Positions 11,982-25,429 of a DNA stretch of 64,000 bases are shown piece after piece. A program made the position numbers and the translations under genes. Within the stretch, counting starts at the first letter, position 1. Every line of letters begins with the position of its first letter. Source of the DNA: Panax quinquefolius (taxonomy: Eukaryota; Streptophyta; Magnoliopsida; Apiales; Araliaceae); the NCBI GenBank assembly GCA_020205615.1, contig CM035152.1:117402043-117466042 (forward strand). The letters run 5' to 3'. The notes beneath the pieces were generated by a model. The model saw nothing but the letters and a program-made list of their open reading frames with translations. It was not told the DNA's origin and ran no database searches.

Positions 11982-13385
11982 CTAAAACTTGTCAAACACA
12001 TACACCATTGCAAGAAATTCCTTTTCTTTAGTTGTATAGTTCATTTGAGTCTCCGTGAGCGTCTTGCTTGCATAATATATGGCTTGAAACAACTTGTCTC
12101 GGCGTTGACCCAAAACAGCCCCAAATGCATAGTCGCTTACATCACACATCAGCTTGAACGTTATATTCCAATCTGGTGCGACGATCACGGGGGCTGTAGT
12201 CAATTTCTTCTTCAACAACTCAAAAGTTGACTTGTACCTTTCATCAAAACTAAAAATAGACTCATTCTCTAAAAGACTGCATAAAGGTTTTGCAATTTTA
12301 GAGAAGTCCTTTATGAACCTCCTGTAGAACCCAACATGTCCTAGAAAACTTTTAATACCCTTAACTGAGCTCGGTGGAGGCTGTTTCTCGATTGTTTCCA
12401 TCTTTGCTTTGTCAACCTCCAATCCTTGAGTCAATACCTTGTGGACCAAAATTATTCCCTCCTCAACCATGAAGTGGCATTTTTCCAAATTAAGCACGAG
12501 GTTCGTATCCTTGCATCGCTGTAACACCATTACCAAATTTCCTAGGCAAGTGTCGAAGTTGTCCCCAAAGATAAAAAAGTCGTCCATGAAGACTTCAACA
12601 TTTTTCTCCACCATGTATGAGAAAATGGCCATCATACACTGTTGAAAGGTCGCAGGTGCATTACATAACCCAAATGACATTCTCCTAAACGCGAATGTGC
12701 CATAAGGGCACGTAAATGTAGTCTTCTCTTGGTCCTCAAGAGCAATGATGATCTGGTTATAGCCCGAGTATCCATTCTGTAAACAGTAGTACTTATGTCC
12801 CGCCAATCTGTCCAACATTTGATCGATAAAGGGCAGCGAAAAATGATCTTTTCAGGTTGCTTTATTCAACTTCCTATAATCCATGCAAACCCTCCAACCT
12901 GTCACCGTTCTTGTCGATATTAACTCGTTATCCTCATTCTGTACCATAGTTATTCCTCCCTTTTTTGGCATACACTGGACCGGACTAACCAACTTATTGT
13001 CAGAAATCGGGTAGATGATACCGGCATCCAACAGATTCAAAATTTCCTTCTTCACAACTTCTTTCATAATGGGGTTAAGTCGACGTTGTTGTTCCACCAT
13101 CGGTTTTGCATCATCTTCCATCAGAATCTTGTTCATGCAAAACGAAGGGCATATTCCCTTTATATCTGCTATCGTCCACCCAATCGTTGATTTATGTTCC
13201 CGAAGAACCCTAAACAACTTTTCTTCCTGCAAATCGTTAAGTGCAGCAGGAAGAATAACAAGTAAAGAATTTGAATTACCTAAGTACACATACCTGAGGT
13301 GTTTAGGGAGTGACTTAAGTTCCAAAGTTGGTGGCTCCTCTAATGATGATTTTAATTTTTCTATGGCTGTCTCCTCCGTGTGCAA
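11982..13385 (-). pseudogene. pol: Athila reverse transcriptase and RNase H N-terminal part
   Basis: The N-terminal half (13385-12852) has GWRVCMDYRKLNKAT, the palm entry. After one TGA at 12852-12854 the same frame continues with YCLQNGYSGYNQI, FAFRRMSFGLCNAPATFQ and the catalytic box FMDD. It goes on through SFLGHVGFYRRFIKDFSKIA to the RNase H start (LMCDVSDYAFGAVLGQ, YYASKTL). The TGA stands where the family has arginine (CGA), so a single CpG C-to-T change explains it. The length fits a full RT, and apart from that stop the domain is well preserved. Confidence 0.93.
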
Positions 13386-13473
13386 AGGTTCAAATGGTGC
13401 TCTAAATTGGCTAACTCATGTCAACGAATCTAACATCTGTAAGTAGTCCACAAATTCTGGGTCGTCAAACTTT

Positions 13474-14212
13474 TCATCCCCCCAATAAAGTTATTTTTAA
13501 TGGATCATTGACCAAACTCTTGCCCATATCTTTACTGATAATTTGCTCAATTATATCCATCCGAAAACAATCTTCCTCATCCGTAGGGAATTTCATGGCC
13601 TTGAACACGTTAAATTTGATTTCTTTATCTTGGACCCTCATAGTAAGTTCTCCTTTTTGTATGTCTATGAGTGTCCTACTCGTGGCCAAGAAAGGTCTCC
13701 CTAGGATAATCAGGATGTTCTTGACCTCCTTAAAATCCAGAATAATAAAGTTCGCTGGGAATATAAACTTATCCACCTTAACTAGTATGTCCTCTACTAT
13801 GCCTCTTGATATGTGGTCGACCTATCCGCCAACCGCAATGAAATATTCAGTAGGCTTTGTACGGAAAACCCAATTACGTATATATCTTGAATGGCATAAG
13901 GTTCACATTCTCCCCAAATCACATAAACACTTGTTAAAAGACATATTCCCGTCGTGCGTGGAATCATGAAACTCCCCGGTCTTTCAACTTGGGTGGCAAC
14001 CTGTAATAACAACTGCACTTCTACTCTCTCATAGTGCCACCGTTTCACGATCTTCCCATTTCTTTTTCTTGACGAGAATCCTTTTCATGAATTTCACATA
14101 ACTCGGCATCTTCGCCTAGGGCTTATCTGAACGGGATGTTAATCTGAAGTTTCTTGAAAACTTCCAAAAACTTCGCGAACTGCTTATCTAATTTCTGTTT
14201 TCGGACCCTCTG
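13474..14212 (-). pseudogene. pol: Athila protease region
   Basis: The region between gag and RT has the Athila protease context: KQKLDKQFAKFLEVFKK near 14170, PPKLKDRG, then KVDKFIFPANFIILDF and the flap-end motif ILGRPFLATSRTLIDIQKG at 13690-13740. The expected catalytic D(L/T/S)GAS segment near 13900 is not readable, because the frame is lost there. It is fragmented over two or three frames. Its role would be to cut the gag-pol polyprotein. Confidence 0.8.
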
Positions 14213-14833
14213 CTAAAACGGTGGTGGAGGATGCACAATTGGCTTGTCGTCTAACTTTGTTTTCTCACTTTGCTTGTCCTCACCCTTGTTACCTTCAACC
14301 ACTTTACTGTCATCAACTTTTTCATCCAGTGTCGCTAAATTTTCTGCATCTTTACCAATGAGATGTTTTCCACTCCCCAATGTAATTTCCTGACACTTTT
14401 CGTGGTTTCCCTTCAGATTTCTCTCTGTATCGCTTGGTAGGGTCCCTTGTGGCTTGTTATTTAATGCTAAGGCAATTTTCCCCATCTGATTTTCCAAGTT
14501 CTTGATGGCCATTGCTTGATTTTTCATTACTGCCTCATTGGTCGTTATGTACTTCGACAACAACTCCTCTAAATCTAATTTTCTTTCTTGATGTTGAGCC
14601 GGTTGTTGGTGATTCTGAAAACCTGGGGGATATGACGGTCGTGGAGCTTGATGTTGCTGATTATTTCTCCACGAGAAATTTGGGTGATTCCTATTCCCCT
14701 GGTTATAGGTGTTTTGGTACATATTCTGTGGACCCATGTTGTAGCTACCTACAATGGATGGACGCTAGATTAATTGCGCACTGATCTGTAGGATGGTCAC
14801 CCACACACAATTCACATAACGACCACAACCTGC
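14213..14833 (-). pseudogene. gag: Athila gag C-terminal part with zinc knuckle
   Basis: A zinc knuckle CELCVGDHPTDQC (14778-14816) of the Athila spacing CX2CX3HX4C comes first. A Q/N/P-rich stretch follows, then MKNQAMAIKNLENQMGKIA, PQGTLPSDTERN and ITLGSGK, all Athila gag landmarks. The open stretch is 14737-14213. It is cut from the N-terminal gag by nested element N1, whose other edge is at 24657. The frames on the two sides differ by one base, so there is also a small indel at the junction. Confidence 0.9.
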
Positions 14834-15548
14834 TGTGACGTCCCCAAATCCGGGTCCCAAATTACCACGGATCTGGTACAATCATTCTATAACTAATTGC
14901 AGAAGATATAAACATAAATTGTTTATACAATACACTTTACACACTATTCCCCAAAATTGAGTAACCTTAACTTATACACAAATCATAACTTATTTAACAC
15001 ATAACATTATTATCCAACTATACTATTACAAACTAGGCGCACATTTTATCCCAAGCTGAAGTTGGCATTATCCTTTTCCTGTATCCGAATGTATTCGCCT
15101 TATCTGCAATGTTTATCATGATATAGCAAGGGTGAGCATGAAAGTTGCCCAGCAAGTTTAAATACAATTTAAGGATATATCATGATTGAAAGAGTCTGAA
15201 TAATAAGCTGGCTATAATTTATCAATATAATTGAGAACTAGCACGAATAAACTTTTGACTGAACAATTATTAAACATGAACAAATATATCTGGACCAACT
15301 GGTAATGAAGGTGATCAGCCTTTCATACCTGACTTATACATGCAATATGTACAGAGTACAATTATACATGGCAATCAGCAATGATTAACCATAAGCATAT
15401 CTGAATGAAACAACTCTTAGTAGAGTTAAGTAAAACTTGCTTCGAACTGGCTTGATTACAAGTACACATTCTATATCGCTTTTATCCAAGACCTAATATT
15501 AGTAATATAGATCTCCAATATTAGAATAATATCATCACAATATAATAC

Positions 15549-15595
<47 letters not shown>

Positions 15596-18500
15596 AGAAT
15601 AACCTAAACACATAACATATAACCCTATCAGTCTATAACATACATAACACTTAACATCAAGTCAGACTATTTCAGTCTGAGTTGAATCTGACATCCCGAC
15701 GGTCTAGTCAGACAAATAACGAGTTTAAGTTTCAATTAAACTCTGCCTAAACACTTAACAATTATTTATTATCAGTCAAATTAATTTTCATAGACTTGTA
15801 ATAATTTTCAGATAATTAATATCATTTATCATAATTTTTCAATCACTTATATCGTATTTAAATGAATTAAATACCACATAATTCCTTAACCATTAATATT
15901 TATTTAATATTAAATATTAATGAAAATTATAACATAATATTATAATATAATTATAATATCACAAAAGTATTTTTAATACTTTAAAATCATATTTATATGA
16001 TTTTTAAACAATTAAATCCATTATTCGATAATTGTTATTAATATTAAAATATTAATATTTTCATGCCAAAATATCAAAAGTTATATTTTATAACTTAAAA
16101 TATTTTTATAACACTTAAATCATTTTATATGATTTTTAAAATATTAATTCTATTTTTCAATAATTTATTTAATATATTTATTAAATAAATTAATTATCAT
16201 TAATAATAAATTATTAATGAAATTCATTACAAAATATCAAAAGTCATCAAAAATAACTTAAAATATTTTCTAATATCATAATATAATTTTTCATGATTTT
16301 TCATGTATTAAAACCATTTTTAAATAATTTATTTAATATTATAATTAAATAATTAATACCTTTTATATTCTAAAAATATTAAATATTTTTGAAATATACT
16401 CAAAATAATAAAAAACTATTTTTCAGTCTTTCAAATATTTTTTCATAATTTATTATGTATTTTTAATAATTAAAAATCATTTTTCTCTATTTATTAATTA
16501 AAATAATAATTTTCAGTAATTAATTATCGCTAAAGGGGTTTTAGGCGACAAATCCATCGCTAATGGTGTTCTTTGACTGTTCTTCAACAAACCTAGAACA
16601 CCATGTCAGTGTTCGAGGTTACTACTTTGACCACATATATTATCATGTTCTAAATGTTAGCAAGGTGGTATAATGTGATAATATTGTAGTATACATGCAA
16701 TTCTATGATTACCAATCGATTTCATGCCCCAACAATCACAAAACTGCTAAATCTAAGCTACAAAAATCGATGTCAGACCTGTTCTTCAATTTATGGGTTT
16801 TCCAGAAATTGAAAAACAGTCGAGGTGCTACTTTTGAGCCCTTGAATCATTGATGTAAAAGCTTACTTAATGTGTTATAATGGTTCAAATGTGTAGTGGA
16901 TATGTCAGTGTACAATGTTGTAACAACCGATCATCACAACAACAACTAATTCACAGGATTCAAGCCGGTCAAAGTGCATGGCAAAAACTGTTCTTGGTGA
17001 ATTCTGGGTTTTCTAGAAATTCAACCGGACAGTTGGTCAAAGCATGTTTGACCACTGATTACTTTGGTTCTGAGCAAGATCTAGGTGATCTAATAGTTTG
17101 AGTATGTAGATTACATGTCAGACTACAATATCCAACCAACAACATAACATAAACACTAACAGACTGCAAGATCCGAGCCTCCAAAAATTGTTGTCAGACT
17201 TTCCTGGGTAATCTGGGTTACCCAGATTCATTCAGTCATGGTCGGTCAATGACCTTTGACTGCTTATAACTTACGATCTAGACATGCTTTGAACCTGATT
17301 CAAGTTGCAGAACAAAGACCACATGGCATACTATAGATTCATAACATAAAACACCATAAATAATTAACAGAGACAAATCTAGGAGACCTGACATTTGCTT
17401 GTCAGTCAACATTTTTCCAGATTTCCAGATTTGAGAAATCTTTAAATTCGTGCATCTAGATGTTATAGATCCTTGATCTAACAACCCAGATCACTAATTA
17501 ATACCCTCTAACACATCTTTAAACAACAAATCATAACTTCTAACACCAAATCATAAGATTTCAAAATTAGGGTTTATACCTTCTTAGACTTTGATTCTTG
17601 GATCTGATCTTGTGATCTATTTCTGGTCAAGTAAAAGACTGATACTAGCTTATCATATCTCGCTTTCTCACTCTACATTTCAAAATTTTTGGAGAGAGAA
17701 AGTCTTGGAGAAAATAAGAATGAAAGTGGTCCTTTCTCTCTCTTTAATCTAATTATTTTGATACAATGTATCTATATTATGTAAGGGGCTGAGATTGCTA
17801 GGATTAATAAGTCAAGGAGTGGTTAGAGTTGTTCAACAACCCAATATATAACAATATTTGCAAGCCACCTATTAAAGAATGTGTCAAAAGGGCATAATGG
17901 TCATTTTCCACACAATTTTAATTCTAAAATGGTCATTTGATGCAACCCTTAGGGTTTGACCCTTAGGTTTTAACCCTTAGGGTTAAAACCTAAGGTTCCC
18001 ATAAATTAATTTTCTAGGATTTTCGGATTAAGGTTTTCGAAATATAAAATTAATATTTGAAAATTGTAATTAGAATTCTTTAATTAAATTAAGATTTTCT
18101 AATCATCAAAATCAATTTTGCTAATTAGGATTATTATTCCCTAATTAATATTGCTAATTTAGCAATTAAGTTCACAATTGTGCATTAGGGTTTCTGACAG
18201 AATAATTAGGGTTTAAAAATCTAAAATTTGGGTTTGCTAATTAATTAAGCTTTACCCTAATTAGTATTATAATTTATAGCGCTTAAGCATTAAAATTCTC
18301 CGTTAAGTTCCCAGATTAGGGTTTCAAATTACCAAAATATGAAATTAGAGTTTCCAGATCTGATCTTAGGGTTTTCTAATAATTAATTAGGGTTTGAAGT
18401 AATTCATTACGATTTTCCCTAATAAATTATAATTAATGACGTTTAACCTTATACATAGCATTTTCATTCCCAAACTAGGGTATTAAATTTCTGAATTAGG

Positions 18501-18874
18501 GTTTCGGATTCCCAAAACTGAAATTAGGGTTTCAGAACCGGTTTCTAGGGTTTCTTATCAGACGTTAGGGTTTTCTAATAAAACGCTGACGTTCTTAATA
18601 TATACTTAGGGTTTGACACATATATAATTTATCTGGTTAACCCTTGACCCTTAATCACATTCTATACACATACAATACCATATACACAGATTATATTTAC
18701 GAATACAGTTAATCCCGAATAATTCTCCAAAATCATACACCGAATTTTGAAATCCTCAAAATTCCTTCCCAAAAATATCAAACGCATACACTTATTTTCT
18801 GTCTAGGTCTATTATTTGACCTTAAATCAATCATTTAAATTTTAATAAATTGTCTAAATTTTCGGGTTGTCACA
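14834..18874 (-). repeat. N1 3' LTR (left copy)
   Basis: It begins TGTGACGTCCCC and ends GGGTTGTCACA on the + strand, about 4.04 kb. It contains a (TA)n tract at 15551-15593, an extremely AT-rich block (15720-16540) and a series of TTAGGGTTT-like telo-box motifs from about 17565 to 18620. Short ORFs at 16880 and 17484 recur in the other LTR with substitutions but show no known domain. Confidence 0.93.
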
Positions 18875-18890
18875 TTCACCCCTTCTTCTA
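18875..18890 (-). other. N1 polypurine tract
   Basis: On the minus strand this reads AGAAGAAGGGGTGAA directly before the LTR start TGTGACAACCC. It fixes the element's orientation. Confidence 0.8.
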
Positions 18891-20681
18891 AGAATTTCGT
18901 CCCCGAAATTAACCTTACACCTTACACCGCGCACCTTACACCATTCACACATCATCACATGCTACCCAATACACGACTCACAAGAATAAAAGTTTTCAAA
19001 TTGTGCTGAGGGGTCATATCGACCATGAACACATAGTTTTAACGGTATTCATACAGCAAAACAATACATTACTCGGTATGTTTACAATCACAAAGAAGGT
19101 AAACTACCGTTGCTAGTACTTTAGGTGATTAGCCTATCGTACTCTTACGTCATGCATAACGTATTAATCACGTCTAACGAATATTTACGCTACTTGATTA
19201 GATTATTTATACAAACAACAGAGTTCACCTCAGTCTTATCATAGGATTTCGCACCAAAACAATTTGGTTCAGGAAATTTCTTTCAATAAACACTTAGAGT
19301 TTTCATAACATTAGTCTAGCTGAATCGAATAACATAGACTCATATCAATAATTCAATTTAATCGAATTATTTAGGTGTAGCCAAACCCCGTTGGCAAATT
19401 AAAATTTTGAAAACATTTTTGAGAATGACGTCATGATGCCGTACTGTATTAATAGTCCGTTTGAGGATGCTGTCATCTTATGACTTTGTCATAACACATC
19501 ATACAATAGTGGAATAACGATTATAGATCAAATTAACACTAAGCATTCCTGTATTTACAACTCCATCACCTTTTTATCATCTCTGCACCAGGTTTCATGG
19601 TACATAAGTGATAAATAAAATATATTTTGATATTTCAAATCATTTGCGTCTAGCCGAAATAAGTAGCATAGACTGTACTTTAAACCATTTCAAAAATGAT
19701 TACTAGTCTACATTTTTTTTAAAAGCACGTAGTGCGTATTTAGCTTGATGTCAAAATTTTGAAGTCTAGCATAGCTAGGAGTTTTGGAAAACTTATGTCT
19801 CCACTAACAATCATTTGCTTAACAATCTATCTGTTCCTATAATCCTCAATTCTCCATTCACACACAACTATACCCAGTTCGTCAAACCACACTTATGAGT
19901 TCATAAACTTGCCACAATTATATGAGTTTAAGAACTTTCCCTAGTCAGACCTTTGGCGTCCATTTGCTGAGGGGTTCATAAATATTTCATATAACTATGA
20001 GTCAAGAATGTCACATAAGTATGAGTTTTAAGAACTCGTACTTAACCTTATATTCTCTACCTATGACCTATCTATCTGTTATACACATGAGAAAGGAATC
20101 ACCCTCTTAACATGCATATAGCAAATAGCGCGACACAAACATTTCAATGATTATCAATGCCAGAAACTAAGTAGTTGTTACACCACATACAATTCCCCGC
20201 CCATACAAGGAATCATACAACTCAGCTGCCAACATGAGTCCTCAATTGAAATCCCCACCTAATCTTAACCCCCTTCTCAATACGAATTTCATTCAACTCG
20301 TATTCATAATCCTTTCCTGAATCTATACCAATTTATAGTACAACTTGCACACAACATTCTTGCTGTAAACTTTCCAATCATTAGATTGATTGTTTTCCCA
20401 GCTATCACCTTATCGGATCACGGGGTGATCTCATCATATATATTATGATTTATTTCTATACTATGATCGTTTTGTTTTACGATCTCCTATCCCTGTACTA
20501 CTGTTGTTCATCACTACTGTTCAACTTTATTATCAGAGTTAGGGAACTCCATATCTTTATAACTCGCCGAGATTCATCTTTGAATCTTACCAACATACTA
20601 ACTCTATGTGAGTTAGATCTTATCCTAATCACTGTGGTTATTGGTCTCATATATTCCTACATAAGCTTCATATAACCAACA

Positions 20682-20693
20682 ACTTTGATACCA
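20682..20693 (-). other. N1 primer binding site (initiator Met tRNA type)
   Basis: On the minus strand this reads TGGTATCAAAGT, two bases from the LTR end. The canonical plant iMet site is TGGTATCAGAGC, so one G has become A and the last base differs. Confidence 0.85.
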
Positions 20694-20695
20694 AC

Positions 20696-21411
20696 TGTGA
20701 CGTCCCCAAACCCGGGTCCCAAATCACCACGAATTTGGTACAATCATTCTATAACTAATTGTGGAAGATATAAACATAAATTGTTTATACAATACACTTT
20801 ACAAACTATTCCACAAAAATCGAGTAACCTTAACTTATACACAAATCATAACTTATTTAACACATAACATTATTTTCCAACTATACTATTACAAATTAGG
20901 CGCATATTTTATCCCAAGCTGAACTTGGCATTATCCTTTTCCTGTATCCGAACGCATTCGCCTTATCTGCAATGTTTATCATGATATAACAAGGGTGAGC
21001 ATGAAAGTTTCCCAGCAAGTTTAAATACAATTTAAGGATATATCATGATTGAAAGAGTCTGAATAATAAGCTGGCTATAATTCATCAATATAATTGAGAA
21101 CTAGCACGAACAAACTTTTGACTGAACAAGTATTGAACATGAACAAATATATCTGGACCAACTGGTAATAAAGGTGATCAGCCTTTCATACCTGACTTAT
21201 ACATGCAATATGTACAGAGTACAATTATAGATGGCAATCAGCGATGATTAACCATAAGCATATCCGAATGAAACAACTCTTAGTAGAGTTAAGTAAAACT
21301 TGCCTGAACCGTTGATTATCGTTACGCATTCTATATCGCTTTATCCGAAGACCTAATATTAGTAATATAGATCTCCAGTATTAGAATAATATCATTACAA
21401 TATAATACTAT

Positions 21412-21445
<34 letters not shown>

Positions 21446-24400
21446 AGAATAACCTAAACACATAACATATAACCCTATCAGTCTATAACACACATAACAC
21501 TTAGCATCAAGTTAGACTATTGCAATCTGAGTTGAATCCGACACAAATCCGACATCTCGATGGTCTAGTCGAACAAATAACGAGTTTAAGTTTCAATTAA
21601 ACTCTGCCTAAACACTTAACAATTATTTATTATCAGTCAAATTAATTTTCATAGACTTGTAATAATTTTCAAATAATTAATATCATTTATCATAAATTTT
21701 CAATCACTTATATCGTATTTAAATGAATTAAATACCACATAATTCCTTAATCATTAATATTTATTTAATATTAAATATTAATGAAAATCATAACATAATA
21801 TTATAATATAATTATAATATCACAAAGTATTTTTAATACTTTAAAATCATATTTATATGATTTTTAAACAATTAAATCCATTATCCGATAATTGCTATTA
21901 ATATTAAAATATTAATATTTTCATGTCAAAATATCAAAAGTTATATTTTATAACTTCAAAATATTTTTATAACACTTAAATCATTTTTATAAGATTTTTA
22001 AAACATTAATTCTATTTTTCCATAATTTATTTAATATATTTATTAAATAAATTAATTACCATTAATAAAATATTATTAATGAAATTCATCACAAAATAAT
22101 AAAAGTCATCAAAAATAACTTAAAATATTTTCTAATATCATAATATAATTTTTCATTTTTTAATTAAAACCATTTTAAAATAATTTATTTAATATTATAA
22201 TCAAATAAATAAATACCTTTTATATTCCAAAAATAATAAATATTTTTGAAATATACTCAAAATAATTAAAAACTATTTTTCAGGCTTTAAAATAATTTTT
22301 CATAATTTATTATGTATTTTTAATAATTAAAAATTATTTTTTTCTATTTATTAATTAAAATAATAATTTTCAGTAATTAATTGTCGCTAATGGTGTTCTT
22401 GGGCTGTTCTTCAAGAAACCTAGAACACCATGTCAGTGTTCGAGGTTACTACTTTGACCACATATATTATCATGTTCTGAATGTTAGCAAGGTGGTATAA
22501 TGTGATAATATTGTAGTATGCATGCAATTCTATGATTACCAATCAATTTCATGCCCCAACTATCACAAAACTGCCAGATCTAAGCTACAGAAATCGATGT
22601 TAGACCTGTTCTTCAATTTCTGGATTTCCAGAAATTGAAAAACAGTCGAGGTGCTACTTTTGAGCCCTTGAATCAATGATGTAAAAGCATACTTAATGTG
22701 TTATAAAGGTTCAAATGTGTAGTGGATATGTCAGTGTACAATGTTGTAACAACCGATCATCACAACAACAACTAATTCACAAGATTCAAGCCGGTCAAAG
22801 TGCATGGCAAAAACTGTTCTTGGTAAATTCTGGGTTTTCTAGAAATTCAACCGGACAGTTGGTCAAAGCATGTTTGACCACTGATTACTTTGGTTCTGAG
22901 CAAGATCCAGGTGATCTAATGGTTTGAGTATGTAGATTACATGTCAGACTACAATATTCAACCAACAACATAACATAAACACTAACAGACTGCAAGATCC
23001 GAGCCTCCAAAAATGGTTGTCAGACTTTTCTGGGTAATCTGAGTTACCTAGATTCATTCAGTAATGTTCGGTCAACGACCTTTGACTGCTTATAACTTAC
23101 AATCTAGACATGCTATGACCCTGATTCAAATTGTAGAACAAAGACCACATGGCATACTATAGATTCATAACATAAAATACCATAAACAATTAACAGAGAC
23201 AGATCTAGGAGACCTGGCATTTTCTTGTCAATCAACATTTTTCCAGATTTCCAGATTTGAGAAATCTTTAAATTCGTGCATCTATATGTTATAGATCGTT
23301 GATCTAACAACCCAGATCACTTATTAACACACTCTAACACATCTTTAAACAACAAATCATAACTTCTAACACCAAATCATAAGATTTCAAAATTAGGGTT
23401 TATACCTTCTTAGACTTTGATTCTTGGATCTGATCTTGTGATCTATTTCTGGTCAAGTAAAAGACTGATACTAGCTTATCATATCTCACTTTCTCACTCT
23501 ACATTTTGAAATTTTTGGAGAGAGAAAGTCTTGGAGAAAATGAGAATGAATGTGGTCCTTTCTCTCTCTTTAATCCAATTATTTTGATACAATGTATCTA
23601 TATGATGTAAGGGGCTGAGATTGCTCGGATTAATAAGTCAAGGAGTGGTTAGAGTTGTTCAACAACCCAATATATAACAATATATGCAAGCCACCTATTA
23701 AAGAATGTGTCTAAAGGGCATAATGGTCATTTTCTACACAATTTTAATTCTAAAATGGTTATTTGATGCAACCCTTAGGGTTTGACCCTTAGGGTTAAAA
23801 CCTAAGGGTCCCATTAATTAATTTTCTAGGATTTTCGGATTAGGGTTTTTGCAAATATAAAATTAATATTTCAAAATTGTAATTAGAATTCTCTAATTAA
23901 ATTAAGATTTTCTAATCATCAAAATCAATCTTGTTAATTAGGATTATTATTCCCTAATTAATATTGCTAATTTAGCAATTAAGTCCACAATTGTGCATTG
24001 GGGTTTTTGACGGAATAATTAGGGTTTAAAAATCTAAAATTTAAGTTTGCTAATTAATTAAGCTTTATCCTAATTAGTATTATAATTAATAGCACTTAAG
24101 CATTAAAATTCTCCGTTAAGTTCCCAGATTAGGGTTTCAAATTACCAGAATATGAAATTAGAGTTTCCAGTTCTGATCTTAGGGTTTTCTAATAATTAAT
24201 TATGGTTTCAAGTAATTCATTAGGATTTTTTCTAATAAATTATAATTAATAACGTTTAACCTTATACATAGCATTTGCATTCCCAAACTAGGGTATTAAA
24301 TTTCTGAATTAGGGTTTCAGAACCAGTTTCTAGGGTTTCTTATCAGACGTTAGGGTTTTCTAACAGAACGCTGACGTTCTTAATATATACTTAGGGTTTG

Positions 24401-24657
24401 ACACATATATAATTTATCTGGTCAACCCTTGACCCTTAACCACATTCTGTACACATACAAGACCATATACACAGATCATATTTACGTATACACTTAATCC
24501 TGAATAATTCTCTAAAATCATACACAGAATTTTGAAATCCTCAAAATTCCTTCCCAAAAATATCAAACGCATACACTTATTTTCTGTCTAGTTCTATTAT
24601 TTGACCTTAAATCAATCACTTAAGATTTTAATAAATTGTCTAAATTTTTGGGTCACA
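20696..24657 (-). repeat. N1 5' LTR (right copy)
   Basis: It matches 14834-18874 throughout, about 3.96 kb. Differences include a shorter microsatellite, (TA)10 followed by (AC)7 at 21411-21444, and loss of a few bases at the outer end (GGGTCACA instead of GGGTTGTCACA). The same telo-box-like series is present around 23390-24410. Confidence 0.93.
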
Positions 24658-25429
24658 GCTGTACCTGAGCCCTTGTCATGGCATCCAACTTCTTGGACAG
24701 CGCAAAAATTTGTGCTTGTATTGCTGTCACCCCATCTACTTCTAACACCCTAGCTTCCATTGCCTGTGTCAGTCTTGCTATGGGCCACTGGTAGTTGTTA
24801 TTCGCCATGGTTTCAATCAAATTGTAGGCCTCCTCGTAACTCTTATCCATGAAAGCTCCACCCGACGTTGCATCAATATTGGTTCTGAGATTCCTATGTA
24901 GTCCGTTGTAAAAAGTGTTCATTTGCAGCCACTTAGGCAATCCATGATGTGGGCACTTCCTGAGCAATTCTTTGTATCTCTCCCATGCCTCATATAACGA
25001 CTCCCCATGTTGCTGCTCAAACATTGTTATCTCATTCCTCATTTTAGCAGTTTTTGCTGGTGGGAAAAATTTGGCAAGGAATTTCTGAGCTAAGTCTTCC
25101 CACGCAGTTATCGAACCCGACGGTAGAGAGTGTAACCAACTCTTTTCCTTGTCCCGTAAAGTGAATGGAAACAAGCGAAGTCTCACCGCTTCATCCGACA
25201 CCCCATTATACCTGAAGGTGTCGCAAATCTCCAGAAAGCTGACTAGATGTTCATTCGGATCGTCATTTGCCAATCCCCCAAACTGAACTGAATTCTGGAT
25301 CATCTGAATCGTCCCAGGCTTGATTTTGAATGTATTTGCAGCAATTGCGGGCCTGGTGGTGCTTAACTGCAGTTTAGTCACCTTGGGTGTGGCAAAGTCC
25401 CTTAACGCTTTCTGATCATCAGCTGCCAT
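24658..25429 (-). pseudogene. gag: Athila gag N-terminal part (capsid), open but truncated
   Basis: This open frame of about 257 codons starts at the ATG at 25429. It holds a Retrotrans_gag capsid domain: RLFPFTLRDKEKSWLHSLP, then TAWEDLAQKFLAKFFPPAKT, LYEAWERYKELLRKCPHHG and FYNGLHRNLRTNIDA, ending in GGAFMDKSYEEAYNLIE. Capsid protein would form virus-like particles. It contains no stop until N1 cuts it at 24657, where a few N1 bases supply a TGA. It is the best-preserved coding piece in the window. The rest of gag is at 14833-14213. Confidence 0.93.

Larger units (their letters stand above)
18875..20695 (-). other. N1 non-coding internal domain
   Basis: There is no coding sequence. It is colinear with the internal domain of element D (39494-41251). 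Shared blocks include GTTTACAATCACAAAGAAGG near 19080, the TTGCTGAGGGGTCA-like block near 19008, GCACCAAAACAATTTGGTT near 19250, TCTAGCCGAAAT near 19650, TCTAGCATAGCTAG near 19765 and GATCAC-GGG-GTGATC near 20416. Many short perfect hairpins lie in the part next to the primer site (20279-20616). Confidence 0.85.
14834..24657 (-). mobile_element. N1: non-autonomous LTR retrotransposon with 4 kb LTRs (LARD-like)
   Basis: Two near-identical LTRs (14834-18874 and 20696-24657) flank a non-coding 1.8 kb core. Orientation is minus, because the primer site for initiator Met tRNA lies beside the right LTR and a polypurine tract beside the left one. LTRs make up over 80 percent of the element and no gag or pol is found, so it must be mobilised by another element. 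It sits in the Athila gag. Flanks are CCTGC (14829-14833) and GCTGT (24658-24662). A perfect duplication is only found if GCTGT at 14832-14836 overlaps the LTR edge. Confidence 0.9.

Noticed and set aside
14829..14838. Perfect 5-bp target duplication for N1
   Set aside because: CCTGC and GCTGT do not match. GCTGT is only found on the left if it overlaps the LTR edge, so I leave the duplication unproven.
16880..17484. Short ORFs repeated at 22715 and 23113
   Set aside because: They recur only because they lie in the two N1 LTRs. They have no domain and the pairs differ without regard to codon position.
17940..18000. Interstitial telomere
   Set aside because: CCCTTAGGGTTT motifs are few, irregular and present in both LTRs, so they belong to N1.
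20682..20693. tRNA gene
   Set aside because: Only 12 bases match the 3' end of initiator Met tRNA; these are primer binding sites, as at 41237 and 50501. No full tRNA cloverleaf was seen.
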